A stretch of DNA of 64,000 nt, taken from Streptomyces venezuelae (GTDB lineage Bacteria > Actinomycetota > Actinomycetes > Streptomycetales > Streptomycetaceae). Below, one piece after another: positions 38,949-47,542 of this stretch (the first letter of the stretch is position 1; every line of letters begins with the position of its first letter). The stretch spans positions 6,255,001 through 6,319,000 of the forward strand of contig NZ_CP029194.1 in NCBI RefSeq assembly GCF_008642375.1, given 5' to 3'. The notes below the pieces were generated by a model. It was not told the DNA's origin and ran no database searches. It was given only the letters and a program-made list of their open reading frames with translations. The translations under genes were made by a program, and so were the position numbers.

Positions 38949-39929
38949 TCAGAGCCAGTTGCGCTCCCGGGCCGCCAGCGCGGCCCTGAAGCGGTTCGGT
39001 GCGCCCAGGCGGCGCATGAGCGCGGCGACGTGGCCCCGGTAGGTCCGGAGGGACATGCCGAGCTCACGTGCGCCCGCCTCGTCCTTGCTTACCCGCGCCA
39101 TGGTGCGGAGGATGCGGAGCTCGGTGTCGCTCGGCAGGTCGTCCACGACCCCGCAGGACCGTGACCAGCGAGATTCGAAGAGGGACAACAGGTGGGTCAG
39201 CAAACCGGGCTGGCGGACGACCAGAGCGCCCCGCGTGATGTCCGCCGGGTCGGTCGCCACAAGGGCGGTCCGCCGGTCGAAGATCACCATCCGTTCGAGC
39301 GGTCCGGCCGTACCCCGCACCTGGGCGCCCTGCTCCGACAGCTCCGACACGAAGCGGCCGACCTCCGGGGAGCCGAGCGCACCGGTGTGCACGAGGGTCC
39401 GCATCCGCAAGCCCCGTCGCAGGCACTTGAGGTCGGAGCCCCTGACCGCGTCGAAGGCGGCGGTGAGGATCGGCCCGGGGTGCGTGGTCAGTCGCTCCTC
39501 GCGGGCGAAGAACGACAACTCGTCCACGCAGGCCACCACTTGGTCCAGCCCTTCGACGTATTGCAGCTCGGTGACCTGCCCTCGCTTCCCGATTCGCCTG
39601 TCCTCGACCAGACTGTCCACCAGGTGGCGCGACGAGGCGACGCGCCGGATCTCGCCCTGCAGCCCATGGATCCGCATCCGCGTCAGCCGGTCGACCACGG
39701 ACGCCGGATCCGCACCGCTGAACGTGTGCTGGTCGGCCGTGGCCACCATGCCGAGGTCCCGGAGTCTGCCGAGCGCGGCCCCGGCGCTTTGGTGGTCGAT
39801 CCCGCACTCGAGGGCGATCGCGGCGATTCCGATCCCCGGCGAACGCAGGGTCGCCCGGTAGACCGCCTCCTCGCCCGCGCTCACTCCGAGGGGCGCGAGC
39901 GTGTTGCCTTCCACCGTGTCCATGTCCAC
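38949..39929 (-). CDS. LuxR-type regulator with TrmB-like N-terminal helix-turn-helix
   Basis: A 326-residue regulator. The N-terminus resembles a TrmB-type winged helix (GIGIAAIALECGIDHQSAGA). The middle domain has the features of a degenerate phospholipase D-like sensor. The C-terminal 60 residues form a LuxR-type helix-turn-helix (RVSKDEAGARELGMSLRTYR, then AALMRRLGAPNRFRAALAA). This architecture is common near Streptomyces secondary-metabolite genes. It lies 200-260 bases upstream of the cyclodipeptide synthase on the same strand and is the leading candidate for its control. The base composition is slightly less extreme than the flanking core genes. Confidence 0.82.
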   Translation of the reverse strand: MDMDTVEGNTLAPLGVSAGEEAVYRATLRSPGIGIAAIALECGIDHQSAGAALGRLRDLGMVATADQHTFSGADPASVVDRLTRMRIHGLQGEIRRVASSRHLVDSLVEDRRIGKRGQVTELQYVEGLDQVVACVDELSFFAREERLTTHPGPILTAAFDAVRGSDLKCLRRGLRMRTLVHTGALGSPEVGRFVSELSEQGAQVRGTAGPLERMVIFDRRTALVATDPADITRGALVVRQPGLLTHLLSLFESRWSRSCGVVDDLPSDTELRILRTMARVSKDEAGARELGMSLRTYRGHVAALMRRLGAPNRFRAALAARERNWL

Positions 39930-40042
39930 CCGATTTTCCTGTCGGTCTTCCTGCCGGGTGGAGATCCTTCAGCAGGTCCGGCGCATCTCCCAAGGGACCT
40001 AAGACCGTTCCTGACAGGACCAATGCCCCGGACCCGCCCCCG

Positions 40043-40064
40043 CGGCTCCGGGGGCCCGGAGCCG
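40043..40064. other. Hairpin in the LuxR/thioester-protein intergenic region
   Basis: CGGCTCCG (40043-40050) pairs with CGGAGCCG (40057-40064) around a six-base GC loop. It could be a weak terminator or a structural element; its position fits neither gene end. Confidence 0.45.
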
Positions 40065-40178
40065 ATCGCGTCGACGCGACGTACGTCGACGGGATGCCAA
40101 TGCGCCTGCCTGCCAGAGGAATTCGTCACCGTCCGGCCCCGCATCGCCGCGGGTGCGGTGCTCCCTGCTCCGCAGGAC

Positions 40179-40208
40179 GACCCATAGAGCGGACCTATGG
40201 GGTCATAG
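40179..40208. promoter_or_regulatory. Operator-like cluster of CATAG/CTATG elements
   Basis: GACCCATAG (40179-40187) is mirrored by CTATGGGGTC (40195-40204) with one extra base, and CTATG (40195-40199) also pairs with CATAG (40204-40208). The three half-sites lie about 200 bases before the surface-protein start. The binding protein is unknown; the adjacent LuxR regulator is one candidate. Confidence 0.4.
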
Positions 40209-40402
40209 ACCGGTCCACGGACGGGAGGGTGTGGCCTGCAGGAAGCTGCGGTCGAGGTCCGCAGGTAGTGCCCCGGTTTCCGGCCCCGAACCGGGTCCGG
40301 CCGCTCATAGCTTGTGTCGGGTCCGTGGTGACGCCTCCGAGGCCGTCGCACCGGATCAAGGGGGCCAAGAAGCCCTGGAGCCCACACAGGAGAAGAGCGA
40401 CA

Positions 40403-41773
40403 GTGAGGCGGAGACGTACGACCGTTGCGGTGATCGGCGTGCTCGCGAGCGGCATGCTGGTGAGCGGCGCGGCGGCGACAGCGGTTGCGGCGGACGCAGG
40501 TGCCGGAGGTACCGGCGACGGGGTTCTGGTCGTCACGAAGGCCGAGATCGTCGAGGACGATTACATCGCGCACGTTTTGGAACCCGAGGGAGAGGACGAC
40601 GGACTGCCCGGTGGCCTGATCAAGGTGACGACCAGTGAGGGCGCCACCCTGTTCGCGTACTGCCTCGATGCCGGCACCGCACTGAAGGACGGCGCCGCCT
40701 ACCGAGAGGCCGGCCGGTCCGAGGTGCCCACGCTGAAGGGCAACCCGGACGCAGCGAAGATCGACTGGATTCTGCGGCACGGGTACCCGACGTTCTCCGA
40801 GGCCGTGCTCGGCAAGCTGATCGGCGGCAAGCTCTCCAAGAAGGCGGCTGCCGGTGCGACTCAGGCCGCCATCTGGCGCCTCACCAACCACGTCAAGGCG
40901 GTCCCGTGGGACCCGGCGGGAGCCGATCTCGCCGACTACCTCGTGGCCCACGCCGCCGACGCCGAGGAACCGGCCCCCTCGCTGGTCCTCGATCCCGGCA
41001 CGGTGACCGGGCCCGCGGGGGCGACACTCGGTCCGATCACGATCGGCACCACCGGCGACAAGACCACGGCCTCCCTCGACCCCGCGGCCGTCGCGGCCGG
41101 CGTGGCGCTGACCGACCGGGAGGGAAACGTGCTCTCGGACGGCAGCGGCAAGCTGATCGAGGCCGTCCTGGACGGTGAATCGCTGTTCGTGAAGGTCCCG
41201 GCGGGTGCGCGGCAGGGCAGCGCGACCGTCTCGGCGCAGGGCCTCGTCCCGGTCCCCGTGGGCCACAAGCTGGCCAGCGCGGACAGCCAGTCCCTGGCCC
41301 TGGTGACCGGTGACCGGGTTCCGGTCACCACGCACGCGAAGGCGAGCTGGACCGGCGCCACCACCCCGCCGTCGCCCACGGCCGACCCGAGCGGTTCGGC
41401 GAGCCCGTCCCCGAGTCAGTCCGTTTCCCCGACCGCACCGGGCGCCACGAGCGAGCCGGGCGCCCCGAGTAGCCCGAGTACCCCGAGTACCCCGAGTGCT
41501 CCGAGCGACCCGGGCTCTCCCGGCGCTTCGGCGAGTCCGGACCCGAGCGGGACCACGGGGCAGGCTCCCACACCGGGCGTCACGCACTCGGGCGGCGCCG
41601 GGGAACCGGAACCCGCCTCCGCCGGTGGCCGTGCCGGGGGCTCGGGACTCGCCTCCACCGGCAGCTCCGGTGCCGTCGGGTTCGCCGCGGTGGCAGCAGG
41701 AGGGCTGGTCGTGATCGGCGCTGCCGTGGTCCTGATCCACGGGTGGCGACGGCGATACCGCACCATGGACTGA
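40403..41773 (+). CDS. Secreted TQXA thioester-domain protein with LAXTG sortase signal
   Basis: A 456-residue cell-surface protein. A signal peptide (VAVIGVLASGMLVSGAAA) precedes a thioester domain. Its Cys87 (FAYCLDAG) and Gln154 (GATQAAIWRL) are spaced as in TQXA domains, where Cys and Gln form an internal thioester able to bond covalently to host or surface amines. Residues about 310-400 are a Pro/Ser/Thr-rich stalk. The C-terminus has LASTG (416-420), a hydrophobic segment and an Arg-rich tail: a class E sortase signal of the LAXTG type found in Streptomyces. The GTG start follows AGGAGAAG. The ligand in nature is unknown; adhesion to surfaces or other cells is inferred. Confidence 0.85.
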   Translation: MRRRRTTVAVIGVLASGMLVSGAAATAVAADAGAGGTGDGVLVVTKAEIVEDDYIAHVLEPEGEDDGLPGGLIKVTTSEGATLFAYCLDAGTALKDGAAYREAGRSEVPTLKGNPDAAKIDWILRHGYPTFSEAVLGKLIGGKLSKKAAAGATQAAIWRLTNHVKAVPWDPAGADLADYLVAHAADAEEPAPSLVLDPGTVTGPAGATLGPITIGTTGDKTTASLDPAAVAAGVALTDREGNVLSDGSGKLIEAVLDGESLFVKVPAGARQGSATVSAQGLVPVPVGHKLASADSQSLALVTGDRVPVTTHAKASWTGATTPPSPTADPSGSASPSPSQSVSPTAPGATSEPGAPSSPSTPSTPSAPSDPGSPGASASPDPSGTTGQAPTPGVTHSGGAGEPEPASAGGRAGGSGLASTGSSGAVGFAAVAAGGLVVIGAAVVLIHGWRRRYRTMD

Positions 41774-41776
41774 GAC

Positions 41777-41819
41777 GAGCGGGCCCCGGGTCGGCGTGAT
41801 GCCGAACCGGGGCCCGCTC
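41777..41819. terminator. Bidirectional terminator between the thioester-protein gene and glnA
   Basis: GAGCGGGCCCCGG (41777-41789) pairs with CCGGGGCCCGCTC (41807-41819), with an inner GTCGGC/GCCGA pairing. It lies between convergent stop codons and fits termination of both genes. Confidence 0.85.
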
Positions 41820-41846
41820 CGTGCGTTTCCGCAGCTCAGGTGAGCT

Positions 41847-43271
41847 TTACAGGTCGAAGTAGAGCTCGAACTCGTGCGGGTGCGGGCGCAGCTGGATCGG
41901 GGCGATCTCGTGGGTGCGCTTGTAGTCGATCCAGGTCTCGATCAGGTCGGAGGTGAAGACGCCACCGGCCTGCAGGTACTCGTTGTCGTCCTCGAGGGCG
42001 TGGAGCACGGCCTCCAGGTTGGTCGGGACCTGCTGGACGTTCGCGTGCTCCTCGGGAGCGAGCTCGTACAGGTCCTTGTCGATCGGCTCCGCCGGCTCGA
42101 TCTTGTTCTTCACGCCGTCGAGGCCCGCGAGGAGCAGCGCCGAGAAGGCGAGGTACGGGTTCGAGGACGGGTCCGGCGCGCGGAACTCGACGCGCTTGGC
42201 CTTCGGGTTCGAGCCCGTGATCGGGATGCGCATGGCGGCGGAGCGGTTGCGCTGCGAGTACACCATGTTGACCGGGGCCTCGAAGCCCGGGACCAGGCGG
42301 TGGTACGAGTTCACCGTCGGGTTGGTGAAGGCGAGCAGCGACGGGGCGTGCTTGAGGATGCCGCCGATGTAGTAGCGGGCGGTGTCCGAGAGGCCGGCGT
42401 AGCCCGTCTCGTCGTAGAACAGCGGGTCGCCGTTGGCCCACAGCGACTGGTGGACGTGCATGCCCGAGCCGTTGTCACCGAAGATCGGCTTCGGCATGAA
42501 GGTCGCGGTCTTGCCGTTGCGCCAGGCGACGTTCTTCACGATGTACTTGAAGAGCATCAGGTCGTCGGCCGCGGCGAGCAGCGTGTTGAACTTGTAGTTG
42601 ATCTCGGCCTGGCCGGCGGTGCCGACCTCGTGGTGCTGGCGCTCGACCTGAAGGCCGACGTTCTCCAGCTCCAGGGAGATCTCGGAGCGCAGGTCGGCGA
42701 AGTGGTCGACCGGCGGGGCCGGGAAGTAGCCGCCCTTGTAGCGGACCTTGTAGCCGCGGTTGTTCTCCTCCGCACCGGTGTTCCAGGCGCCGGCCTCGGA
42801 GTCGATGTGGTAGAAGCCCTGGTTCGCCGAGGTCTCGAAGCGCACCGAGTCGAAGACGTAGAACTCCGCCTCGGGGCCGAAGTACGCGGTGTCGGCGATG
42901 CCGGTGGAGGCGAGGTACGCCTCGGCCTTCTTCGCGATGTTGCGCGGGTCACGGCTGTACTGCTCGCCCGTGATCGGGTCGTGGATGAAGAAGTTGATGT
43001 TCAGCGTCTTGTCGCGGCGGAAGGGGTCCACGCGAGCGGTCGACAGGTCGGCGCGGAGCGCCATGTCGGACTCGTGGATCGCCTGGAAGCCGCGGATCGA
43101 CGAGCCGTCGAAGGCGAGCTCCTCCGCCGGGTCGAAGGCCGTCGCCGGGATCGTGAAGTGCTGCATCACGCCCGGAAGGTCGCAGAACCGGACGTCGACC
43201 ATCTTGACGTCGTTGTCCTTGATGAACTTGTTGACCTCGTCGGCGTTCTGGAACCCGTGCTTCTCGGACAT
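41847..43271 (-). CDS. glnA: Glutamine synthetase type I
   Basis: A 474-residue GSI enzyme, the main ammonium-assimilating glutamine synthetase. The chosen ATG follows GGAGGAG; the alternative, a few codons later at the FQNADE segment, is where many homologues begin. Visible motifs are the conserved FDGSSIRGFQAIHESDM N-terminal segment, the ATP-binding KPIFGDNGSGMHVHQSLW, and the adenylylation tyrosine at residue 402 (DLYELAPEE), the substrate of the GlnE encoded at the window start. A four-half-site GlnR operator lies at 43371-43408. Both controls, transcriptional and by adenylylation, are expected. Confidence 0.96.
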   Translation of the reverse strand: MSEKHGFQNADEVNKFIKDNDVKMVDVRFCDLPGVMQHFTIPATAFDPAEELAFDGSSIRGFQAIHESDMALRADLSTARVDPFRRDKTLNINFFIHDPITGEQYSRDPRNIAKKAEAYLASTGIADTAYFGPEAEFYVFDSVRFETSANQGFYHIDSEAGAWNTGAEENNRGYKVRYKGGYFPAPPVDHFADLRSEISLELENVGLQVERQHHEVGTAGQAEINYKFNTLLAAADDLMLFKYIVKNVAWRNGKTATFMPKPIFGDNGSGMHVHQSLWANGDPLFYDETGYAGLSDTARYYIGGILKHAPSLLAFTNPTVNSYHRLVPGFEAPVNMVYSQRNRSAAMRIPITGSNPKAKRVEFRAPDPSSNPYLAFSALLLAGLDGVKNKIEPAEPIDKDLYELAPEEHANVQQVPTNLEAVLHALEDDNEYLQAGGVFTSDLIETWIDYKRTHEIAPIQLRPHPHEFELYFDL

Positions 43272-43370
43272 CCAACTCCTCCTACTCCCGGCCCGGGGAG
43301 GGGCGGGGTTGCAGCTCGGTCGTGCGGCCAGTGCGGTGGCACACGCTGGACCCGACCATAGGCAGACGGG

Positions 43371-43408
43371 ATTTCTCAAGCATGACCCATTTGTTTCGTC
43401 GAAGTTAA
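43371..43408 (-). promoter_or_regulatory. GlnR operator of glnA
   Basis: On the coding strand, TTAAC, GAAAC, GTCAT and GAAAT are spaced exactly 11 bases apart (plus-strand positions 43404, 43393, 43382 and 43371). This is the GlnR a1-b1-a2-b2 pattern and has the same geometry as the glnII site. It lies 100-137 bases before the glnA start. Confidence 0.85.
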
Positions 43409-43492
43409 CCGGAGCGGGTGTGCGGCGCGCTGCGACGTGGCTACGCCGACCCGGACGGAAGTGATCGAAAACGGGCGCAGTACCGTGGTCGG

Positions 43493-43960
43493 GTGGACAA
43501 CAGGCAAGCACTCGGATCGTGGCTCTCCGGCCCCCGTGCCGCGGCGGAGCAAGCAGGCGTGGACTTCGGTTACCGGGGTCAGCAGCTGGGACTCCCCGAG
43601 GAGGGACCCGGCTCGATCGCCCGCCCGGGCCGCCGGCTGGGCGCCCTCGCGGTCGACTGGGCCCTGTGCCTTCTGATCGCATACGGCTTGATCACCGACA
43701 GCTACAGCCAGGCGACCAGCAACTGGGCGCTCGGCCTCCTGCTCGTCCTGAGCGTGCTGACGGTCGGCACCATCGGCTCGACGCCCGGCAAGCGCCTCTT
43801 CGGCCTGGTGGTCGTCTCGGCGAACGGCGGCCGGCTGAGCCTCTGGCGCGTCGTCGTCCGCTCCGTGCTCGTCTGCCTCGCCATTCCGGCCCTGATCTGG
43901 GACCGCGACGGCCGCGGCCTCCACGACCGCCTCTCCGGTGCGGTCCAGGTCCGCATCTGA
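43493..43960 (+). CDS. RDD-family membrane protein
   Basis: A 155-residue membrane protein. It starts at a GTG just before the conserved NRQALGSWLSGPRAA segment. The RDD motif, with Arg and Asp residues near the membrane, is seen as RPGRRLGALAVDWALCLLI and IPALIWDRDGRGLHDRLSG. Two to three hydrophobic segments are present. The family is of unknown function; members have been linked to Na+/H+ exchange or osmotic traits in halophiles. It is divergent from glnA across the GlnR region and ends before a perfect terminator. Confidence 0.85.
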   Translation: MDNRQALGSWLSGPRAAAEQAGVDFGYRGQQLGLPEEGPGSIARPGRRLGALAVDWALCLLIAYGLITDSYSQATSNWALGLLLVLSVLTVGTIGSTPGKRLFGLVVVSANGGRLSLWRVVVRSVLVCLAIPALIWDRDGRGLHDRLSGAVQVRI

Positions 43961-43977
43961 CCGACCCCCTGCACAGC

Positions 43978-44015
43978 GAGAAGGGCCCCGGACCGTGTGG
44001 TCCGGGGCCCTTCTC
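43978..44015. terminator. Terminator between the RDD and DUF4191 genes
   Basis: A perfect 17-base stem (43978-43994 with 43999-44015) and a GTGT loop separate convergent genes. Confidence 0.9.
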
Positions 44016-44051
44016 CTGTGTTCGGTCGGGCGCGTCAGCGCGTCGTTCCGC

Positions 44052-44756
44052 TCAGCGCATCTTTCCGCCGCGCGGCATCTTCATGCCCTTGGGCATCGGG
44101 CCCTTCGGCAGTGGCATGTTGCTCATCAGGTCGCCCATCGCCCGCAGCCGGTCGTTGGCCGCGGTGACCTGCGGGCCGGTGAGCACGCGGGGCAGCTTGA
44201 GCATGGTCGTGCGCAGCTTCTTCAGCTGCACCTGGCCCTCGCCGTCGCCGACGATGAGGTCGTGCACCGGCACGTCCAGCACGACGCGGCTCATCCGCTT
44301 CTTCTCGGCCGCCAGCAGAGTCTTCACCCGGTTCGGGTTGCCCTCCGCCACCAGCACGATGCCCGCCCGGCCGACCGCGCGGTGCACGACGTCCTGGCTG
44401 CGGTTCATCGCGACCGCAGGGGTCGTCGTCCAGCCGCGCCCGACGTTCTGCAGCACCGCCGCCGCCGCGCCCGGCTGGCCCTCCATCTGCCCGAAGGCCG
44501 CGCGCTCGGCGCGCCGCCCGAAGACGATGGCCGCCGCCAGGAGCGCCAGGACGAAGCCCAGGATGCCCAGGTAGACCGGATGACCGATGAGGAAGCCGAT
44601 CGCGAGGAGGACACCGAGTACGACGATGCCCACGCCTGCGACGACAAGTCCGACCTTCGGGTCGGCCTTCCGGGTCATCTTGTACGTGAGGGCGATCTGC
44701 TTGAGCCGCCCCTGGTTCGCAGCGTCAGCGCTGCCCGTGTTTGCCTTCCTCGCCAT
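44052..44756 (-). CDS. DUF4191 membrane protein
   Basis: A 234-residue conserved actinobacterial protein of unknown function. Two adjacent hydrophobic helices lie at about residues 35-80 (VGLVVAGVGIVVLGVLLAIG and YLGILGFVLALLAAAIVFG). The rest is a cytoplasmic domain ending in a Met/Pro/Lys-rich tail (LPKGPMPKGMKMPRGG). In actinobacteria it is regularly found beside lipA, as here, and is co-directional with the lipoate genes. No catalytic motif is visible. Confidence 0.88.
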   Translation of the reverse strand: MARKANTGSADAANQGRLKQIALTYKMTRKADPKVGLVVAGVGIVVLGVLLAIGFLIGHPVYLGILGFVLALLAAAIVFGRRAERAAFGQMEGQPGAAAAVLQNVGRGWTTTPAVAMNRSQDVVHRAVGRAGIVLVAEGNPNRVKTLLAAEKKRMSRVVLDVPVHDLIVGDGEGQVQLKKLRTTMLKLPRVLTGPQVTAANDRLRAMGDLMSNMPLPKGPMPKGMKMPRGGKMR

Positions 44757-44766
44757 GTCCTGAAGT

Positions 44767-44982
44767 TTACGTGGCCCGGGAAGCGTGGCCGGACGCGGCC
44801 TCCATCACAATCTGGGCCTCGACCCGGTCCTTGGCGTGACGGCGGTCCTCCAGGACGGAGGTCCAGGCGTTGCGCCGGGCGGTGCGCTGCCCGGCGCCGA
44901 GCAGCAGGGCCTCCACGGCCTTCAGGGCGTCGGTGACGGACGGGATCGCGGTGACGCGGACGTGCGTCGATGCGGCCGGCAT
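44767..44982 (-). CDS. 71-residue hypothetical protein
   Basis: A small soluble protein with Ala/Val/Arg-rich sequence (TDALKAVEALLLGAGQRTAR). It has a good ribosome-binding site (GGGAGGA) and its own predicted promoter (45069-45097), so it is probably real. It ends ten bases before the DUF4191 start and may be co-transcribed with it. The N-terminal half looks like a short helical protein; no domain is recognised. Confidence 0.6.
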   Translation of the reverse strand: MPAASTHVRVTAIPSVTDALKAVEALLLGAGQRTARRNAWTSVLEDRRHAKDRVEAQIVMEAASGHASRAT

Positions 44983-45068
44983 GTCGGGGTCCTCCCTCGA
45001 TTGCGGATGAGACGAGGCGGGGGGTGTGAGCGGGTGGTGGCGGTGAGTGAATCCAGGCTCACAGATCG

Positions 45069-45097
45069 GTGTTACCAGGGCGTGACCCGGTGGTCAA
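45069..45097 (-). promoter_or_regulatory. Predicted promoter of the 71-residue gene
   Basis: On the minus strand, TTGACC (45097-45092) and TAACAC (45074-45069) are separated by 17 bases. Transcription would start near 45062, about 80 bases before the gene. Confidence 0.5.
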
Positions 45098-45148
45098 ACA
45101 CTGATGAAACGTTGATGCGGCCGGTCGGGGCGCCGGGGGAACGCCGAC

Positions 45149-45192
45149 GCGGCCCGTACGCCCCCGCTGAGCTGCGGGGGCGTACGGGCCGC
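45149..45192. terminator. Terminator downstream of lipA
   Basis: A perfect 19-base stem (45149-45167 with 45174-45192) with a six-base loop lies about 70 bases after the lipA stop. It isolates the lipoate genes from the 71-residue/DUF4191 pair. Confidence 0.9.
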
Positions 45193-45260
45193 GCCTGATC
45201 CGGCCATTACTGACCGGTAACTGCTTGTGCTCGGATTCACACGGTGAACCCGTGGGGCGG

Positions 45261-46229
45261 TCAGACCGCCTGGGTGGCGTTGTCGACCGCGCCGCGCTTC
45301 TCGATCGCCTGCTGGAAGAGACGGCCCGCGCGGTACGAGGACCGGACCAGCGGGCCCGACATCACACCGGAGAAACCGATCTGGTCGGCCTCGTCCTTCA
45401 GCTCGACGAACTCCTGCGGCTTCACCCAGCGCTCGACGGGGTGGTGCCGGACCGAGGGGCGCAGGTACTGCGTGATCGTGATGAGCTCGCAGCCCGCGTC
45501 GTGCAGCTGCCGGAGCGCCTCGCTGACCTCCTCGCGGGTCTCGCCCATGCCGAGGATCAGGTTCGACTTCGTGACCAGACCGTAGTCACGGGCCTGGGTG
45601 ATGACGTCGAGGGAGCGCTCGTAGCGGAAGCCCGGACGGATCCGCTTGAAGATCCGCGGGACGGTCTCGACGTTGTGCGCGAAGACCTCGGGGCGCGAGT
45701 CGAAGACCTCCTTCAGGAGCTCCGGCACCGCGTTGAAGTCGGGGGCCAGCAGCTCGACCTTCGTACGGCCGTCGGCGCGCTCCGCCGTCTGCTGGTGGAT
45801 CTGGCGCACGGTCTCCGCGTACAGCCAGGCGCCGCCGTCCTCCAGGTCGTCGCGCGCGACGCCGGTGATCGTGGCGTAGTTCAGGTCCATCGTGACGACC
45901 GACTCGCCGACGCGGCGCGGCTCGTCACGGTCCAGCGCCTCGGGCTTGCCCGTGTCGATCTGGCAGAAGTCGCAGCGCCGGGTGCACTGGTCGCCGCCGA
46001 TGAGGAAGGTCGCCTCGCGGTCCTCCCAGCACTCGAAGATGTTGGGACAGCCCGCCTCCTGGCAGACCGTGTGCAGGCCCTCGCTCTTCACGAGGCCCTG
46101 CATCTTCGTGTACTCGGGACCCATCTTCGCGCGGGTCTTGATCCACTCGGGCTTGCGCTCGATGGGGGTCTGGGCGTTCCGGACCTCCAGGCGCAGCATC
46201 TTGCGTCCGTCGGGTGCGACTGCGGACAC
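45261..46229 (-). CDS. lipA: Lipoyl synthase (radical SAM)
   Basis: A 322-residue radical SAM enzyme that inserts two sulfurs into octanoyl-lysine on lipoyl domains, the last step of lipoate biosynthesis. The radical SAM cluster motif is CTRRCDFC. The auxiliary cluster Cys residues are in the upstream CQEAGCPNIFEC (CX4CX5C). The GTG start at 46229 is supported by AGGAG upstream and matches the known start of Streptomyces LipA. It follows lipB by 146 bases on the same strand. Substrates in this window are the lipoyl domains of the E2 encoded at 61484-63292. Confidence 0.96.
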   Translation of the reverse strand: MSAVAPDGRKMLRLEVRNAQTPIERKPEWIKTRAKMGPEYTKMQGLVKSEGLHTVCQEAGCPNIFECWEDREATFLIGGDQCTRRCDFCQIDTGKPEALDRDEPRRVGESVVTMDLNYATITGVARDDLEDGGAWLYAETVRQIHQQTAERADGRTKVELLAPDFNAVPELLKEVFDSRPEVFAHNVETVPRIFKRIRPGFRYERSLDVITQARDYGLVTKSNLILGMGETREEVSEALRQLHDAGCELITITQYLRPSVRHHPVERWVKPQEFVELKDEADQIGFSGVMSGPLVRSSYRAGRLFQQAIEKRGAVDNATQAV

Positions 46230-46375
46230 ATCGGCTCCTGTAGCTTCGATTCTTCGGCGCACACCAGGGTACGCCCGTTGCTTCCCATGCCTTACCTCTG
46301 GCCAACCCATGGCCAGAGCCCCGCATTCCTCAGGCCGTGCCTCCGTGTGGAGGCCCTGCCCGAGCGGACCGTGCC

Positions 46376-47191
46376 TCAGACGGACGCCGGCTCCGCCGGA
46401 CGCTCGATCTCGCGCGGCTTCAGCTCCGCCTGCTCCAGGACCTCCCGCAGATGGCGCTCCACCACCGGCAGCACCTCCTCGATCGTGACGTCCCGGCCCA
46501 GCTCGTTCGCCAGCGAGGCGACGCCCGCGTCGCGGATCCCGCAGGGGATGATCCGGTCGAACCAGGTGTTGTCCGGGTTCACGTTGAGGGCGAAGCCGTG
46601 CATGGTGACGCCCTTGGCGACCCGGATGCCGATGGCGGCGAGCTTGCGGTCCTCGCGGCGCTGGCCGGCGTTGGACGGCGCGTACTCGGGGCCGTTCAGC
46701 CGGGGGTCGAACTCCTCGTCGGTGAGCCGGGGGTCGAAGTCGAGGGAGAGCCCGCCGAGCGACGGCCGCTGCTCGACCGGGTCACCGAGGACCCAGACGC
46801 CGCTGCGCCCCTCGATCCGGGTCGTCTCCACACCGAATTCGGCGGCCGTCCGGATCAGCGCCTCCTCCAGACGGCGGACGTGTGCGACGACGTCCACCGG
46901 GCGGGGCAGCTTCATGATCGGGTAGCCGACGAGCTGGCCGGGGCCGTGCCAGGTGATCTTGCCGCCTCGGTCGACGTCCACGACGGGCGTCCCGTCCAGC
47001 GGGCGCTCGCTCTCCGCCGTGCGCCGGCCGGCCGTGTAGACCGGCGGGTGCTCCACGAGCAGACAGGTGTCGGGGGTCTCGTCGGCGAACCGCGCGGCGT
47101 GCACCTCGCGCTGCTTGTCCCACGCCACCTGGTACTCGACGGCTTCCGCGCCGAAACCAAGGCGGACGAATCGCAGCTCACTCACGGCCAT
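46376..47191 (-). CDS. lipB: Lipoyl(octanoyl) transferase
   Basis: A 271-residue LipB that transfers octanoyl from acyl carrier protein to lipoyl domains. The catalytic Cys is at residue 217 (IIPCGIRDAG) and the Lys lies in RKLAAIGIRV. The GxGQLVGYPI segment and GRSGVWV are family-typical. Residues about 145-170 (SLDFDPRLTDEEFDPRLNG) are an insertion that contains a short repeat (FDPRL twice), seen in actinobacterial LipB. The C-terminal tail is longer than in E. coli. It is the first gene of the lipB-lipA pair. Confidence 0.95.
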   Translation of the reverse strand: MAVSELRFVRLGFGAEAVEYQVAWDKQREVHAARFADETPDTCLLVEHPPVYTAGRRTAESERPLDGTPVVDVDRGGKITWHGPGQLVGYPIMKLPRPVDVVAHVRRLEEALIRTAAEFGVETTRIEGRSGVWVLGDPVEQRPSLGGLSLDFDPRLTDEEFDPRLNGPEYAPSNAGQRREDRKLAAIGIRVAKGVTMHGFALNVNPDNTWFDRIIPCGIRDAGVASLANELGRDVTIEEVLPVVERHLREVLEQAELKPREIERPAEPASV

Positions 47192-47542
47192 GCCTCCTCC
47201 TGGGTGCCGGGAACCGGGGACCGGGGATCATCCCGGGCCGGATCGGCACCATGCGTCATTCGCGCCCATGCCACTGTACGGCGACACCGCGCACACCTGT
47301 ACGGGGGTGCCGGGACGGCCGGCCCGGGCGGTGCCGGGGCGTCCCTACGGGCGGTGCGGGGGTGCCCCCTCCGTCAGCTGGACGGCGACGGCTACGTCGG
47401 CGGTGCCGTCAATCCTCACACGATCGGATGAATGTGGGGCGAAGGTGGCGGTACGGGCCGTGGGGACCGCTAAATTCACGCCGTTCCATGAGGGTCCGAA
47501 CGGGCTGCACCTGGGCCCGGAAGGCAGGAGACCGCACAGCTG
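47192..47542. other. Gene-free divergent region between lipB and the NsdA-like regulator
   Basis: This 351-base stretch separates two divergent genes. A possible -10 (TAAATT, 47471-47476) faces the regulator. AGGAGA at 47526-47531 is its ribosome-binding site. No small gene, tRNA or strong repeat was seen. Confidence 0.55.

Larger units (their letters stand above)
39930..40402. other. Gene-free region between the LuxR regulator and the thioester-domain protein
   Basis: This 473-base stretch must hold the promoters of two divergent genes. It contains a perfect hairpin at 40043-40064, a 12-base palindrome at 40067-40078, and a cluster of CATAG/CTATG elements at 40179-40208. No small gene with a ribosome-binding site was found. 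AGGAG at 40389-40393 serves the downstream GTG start. Confidence 0.6.

Noticed and set aside
40067..40078. Palindrome CGCGTCGACGCG
   Set aside because: Such palindromes are frequent by chance at this GC content and it has no promoter context.
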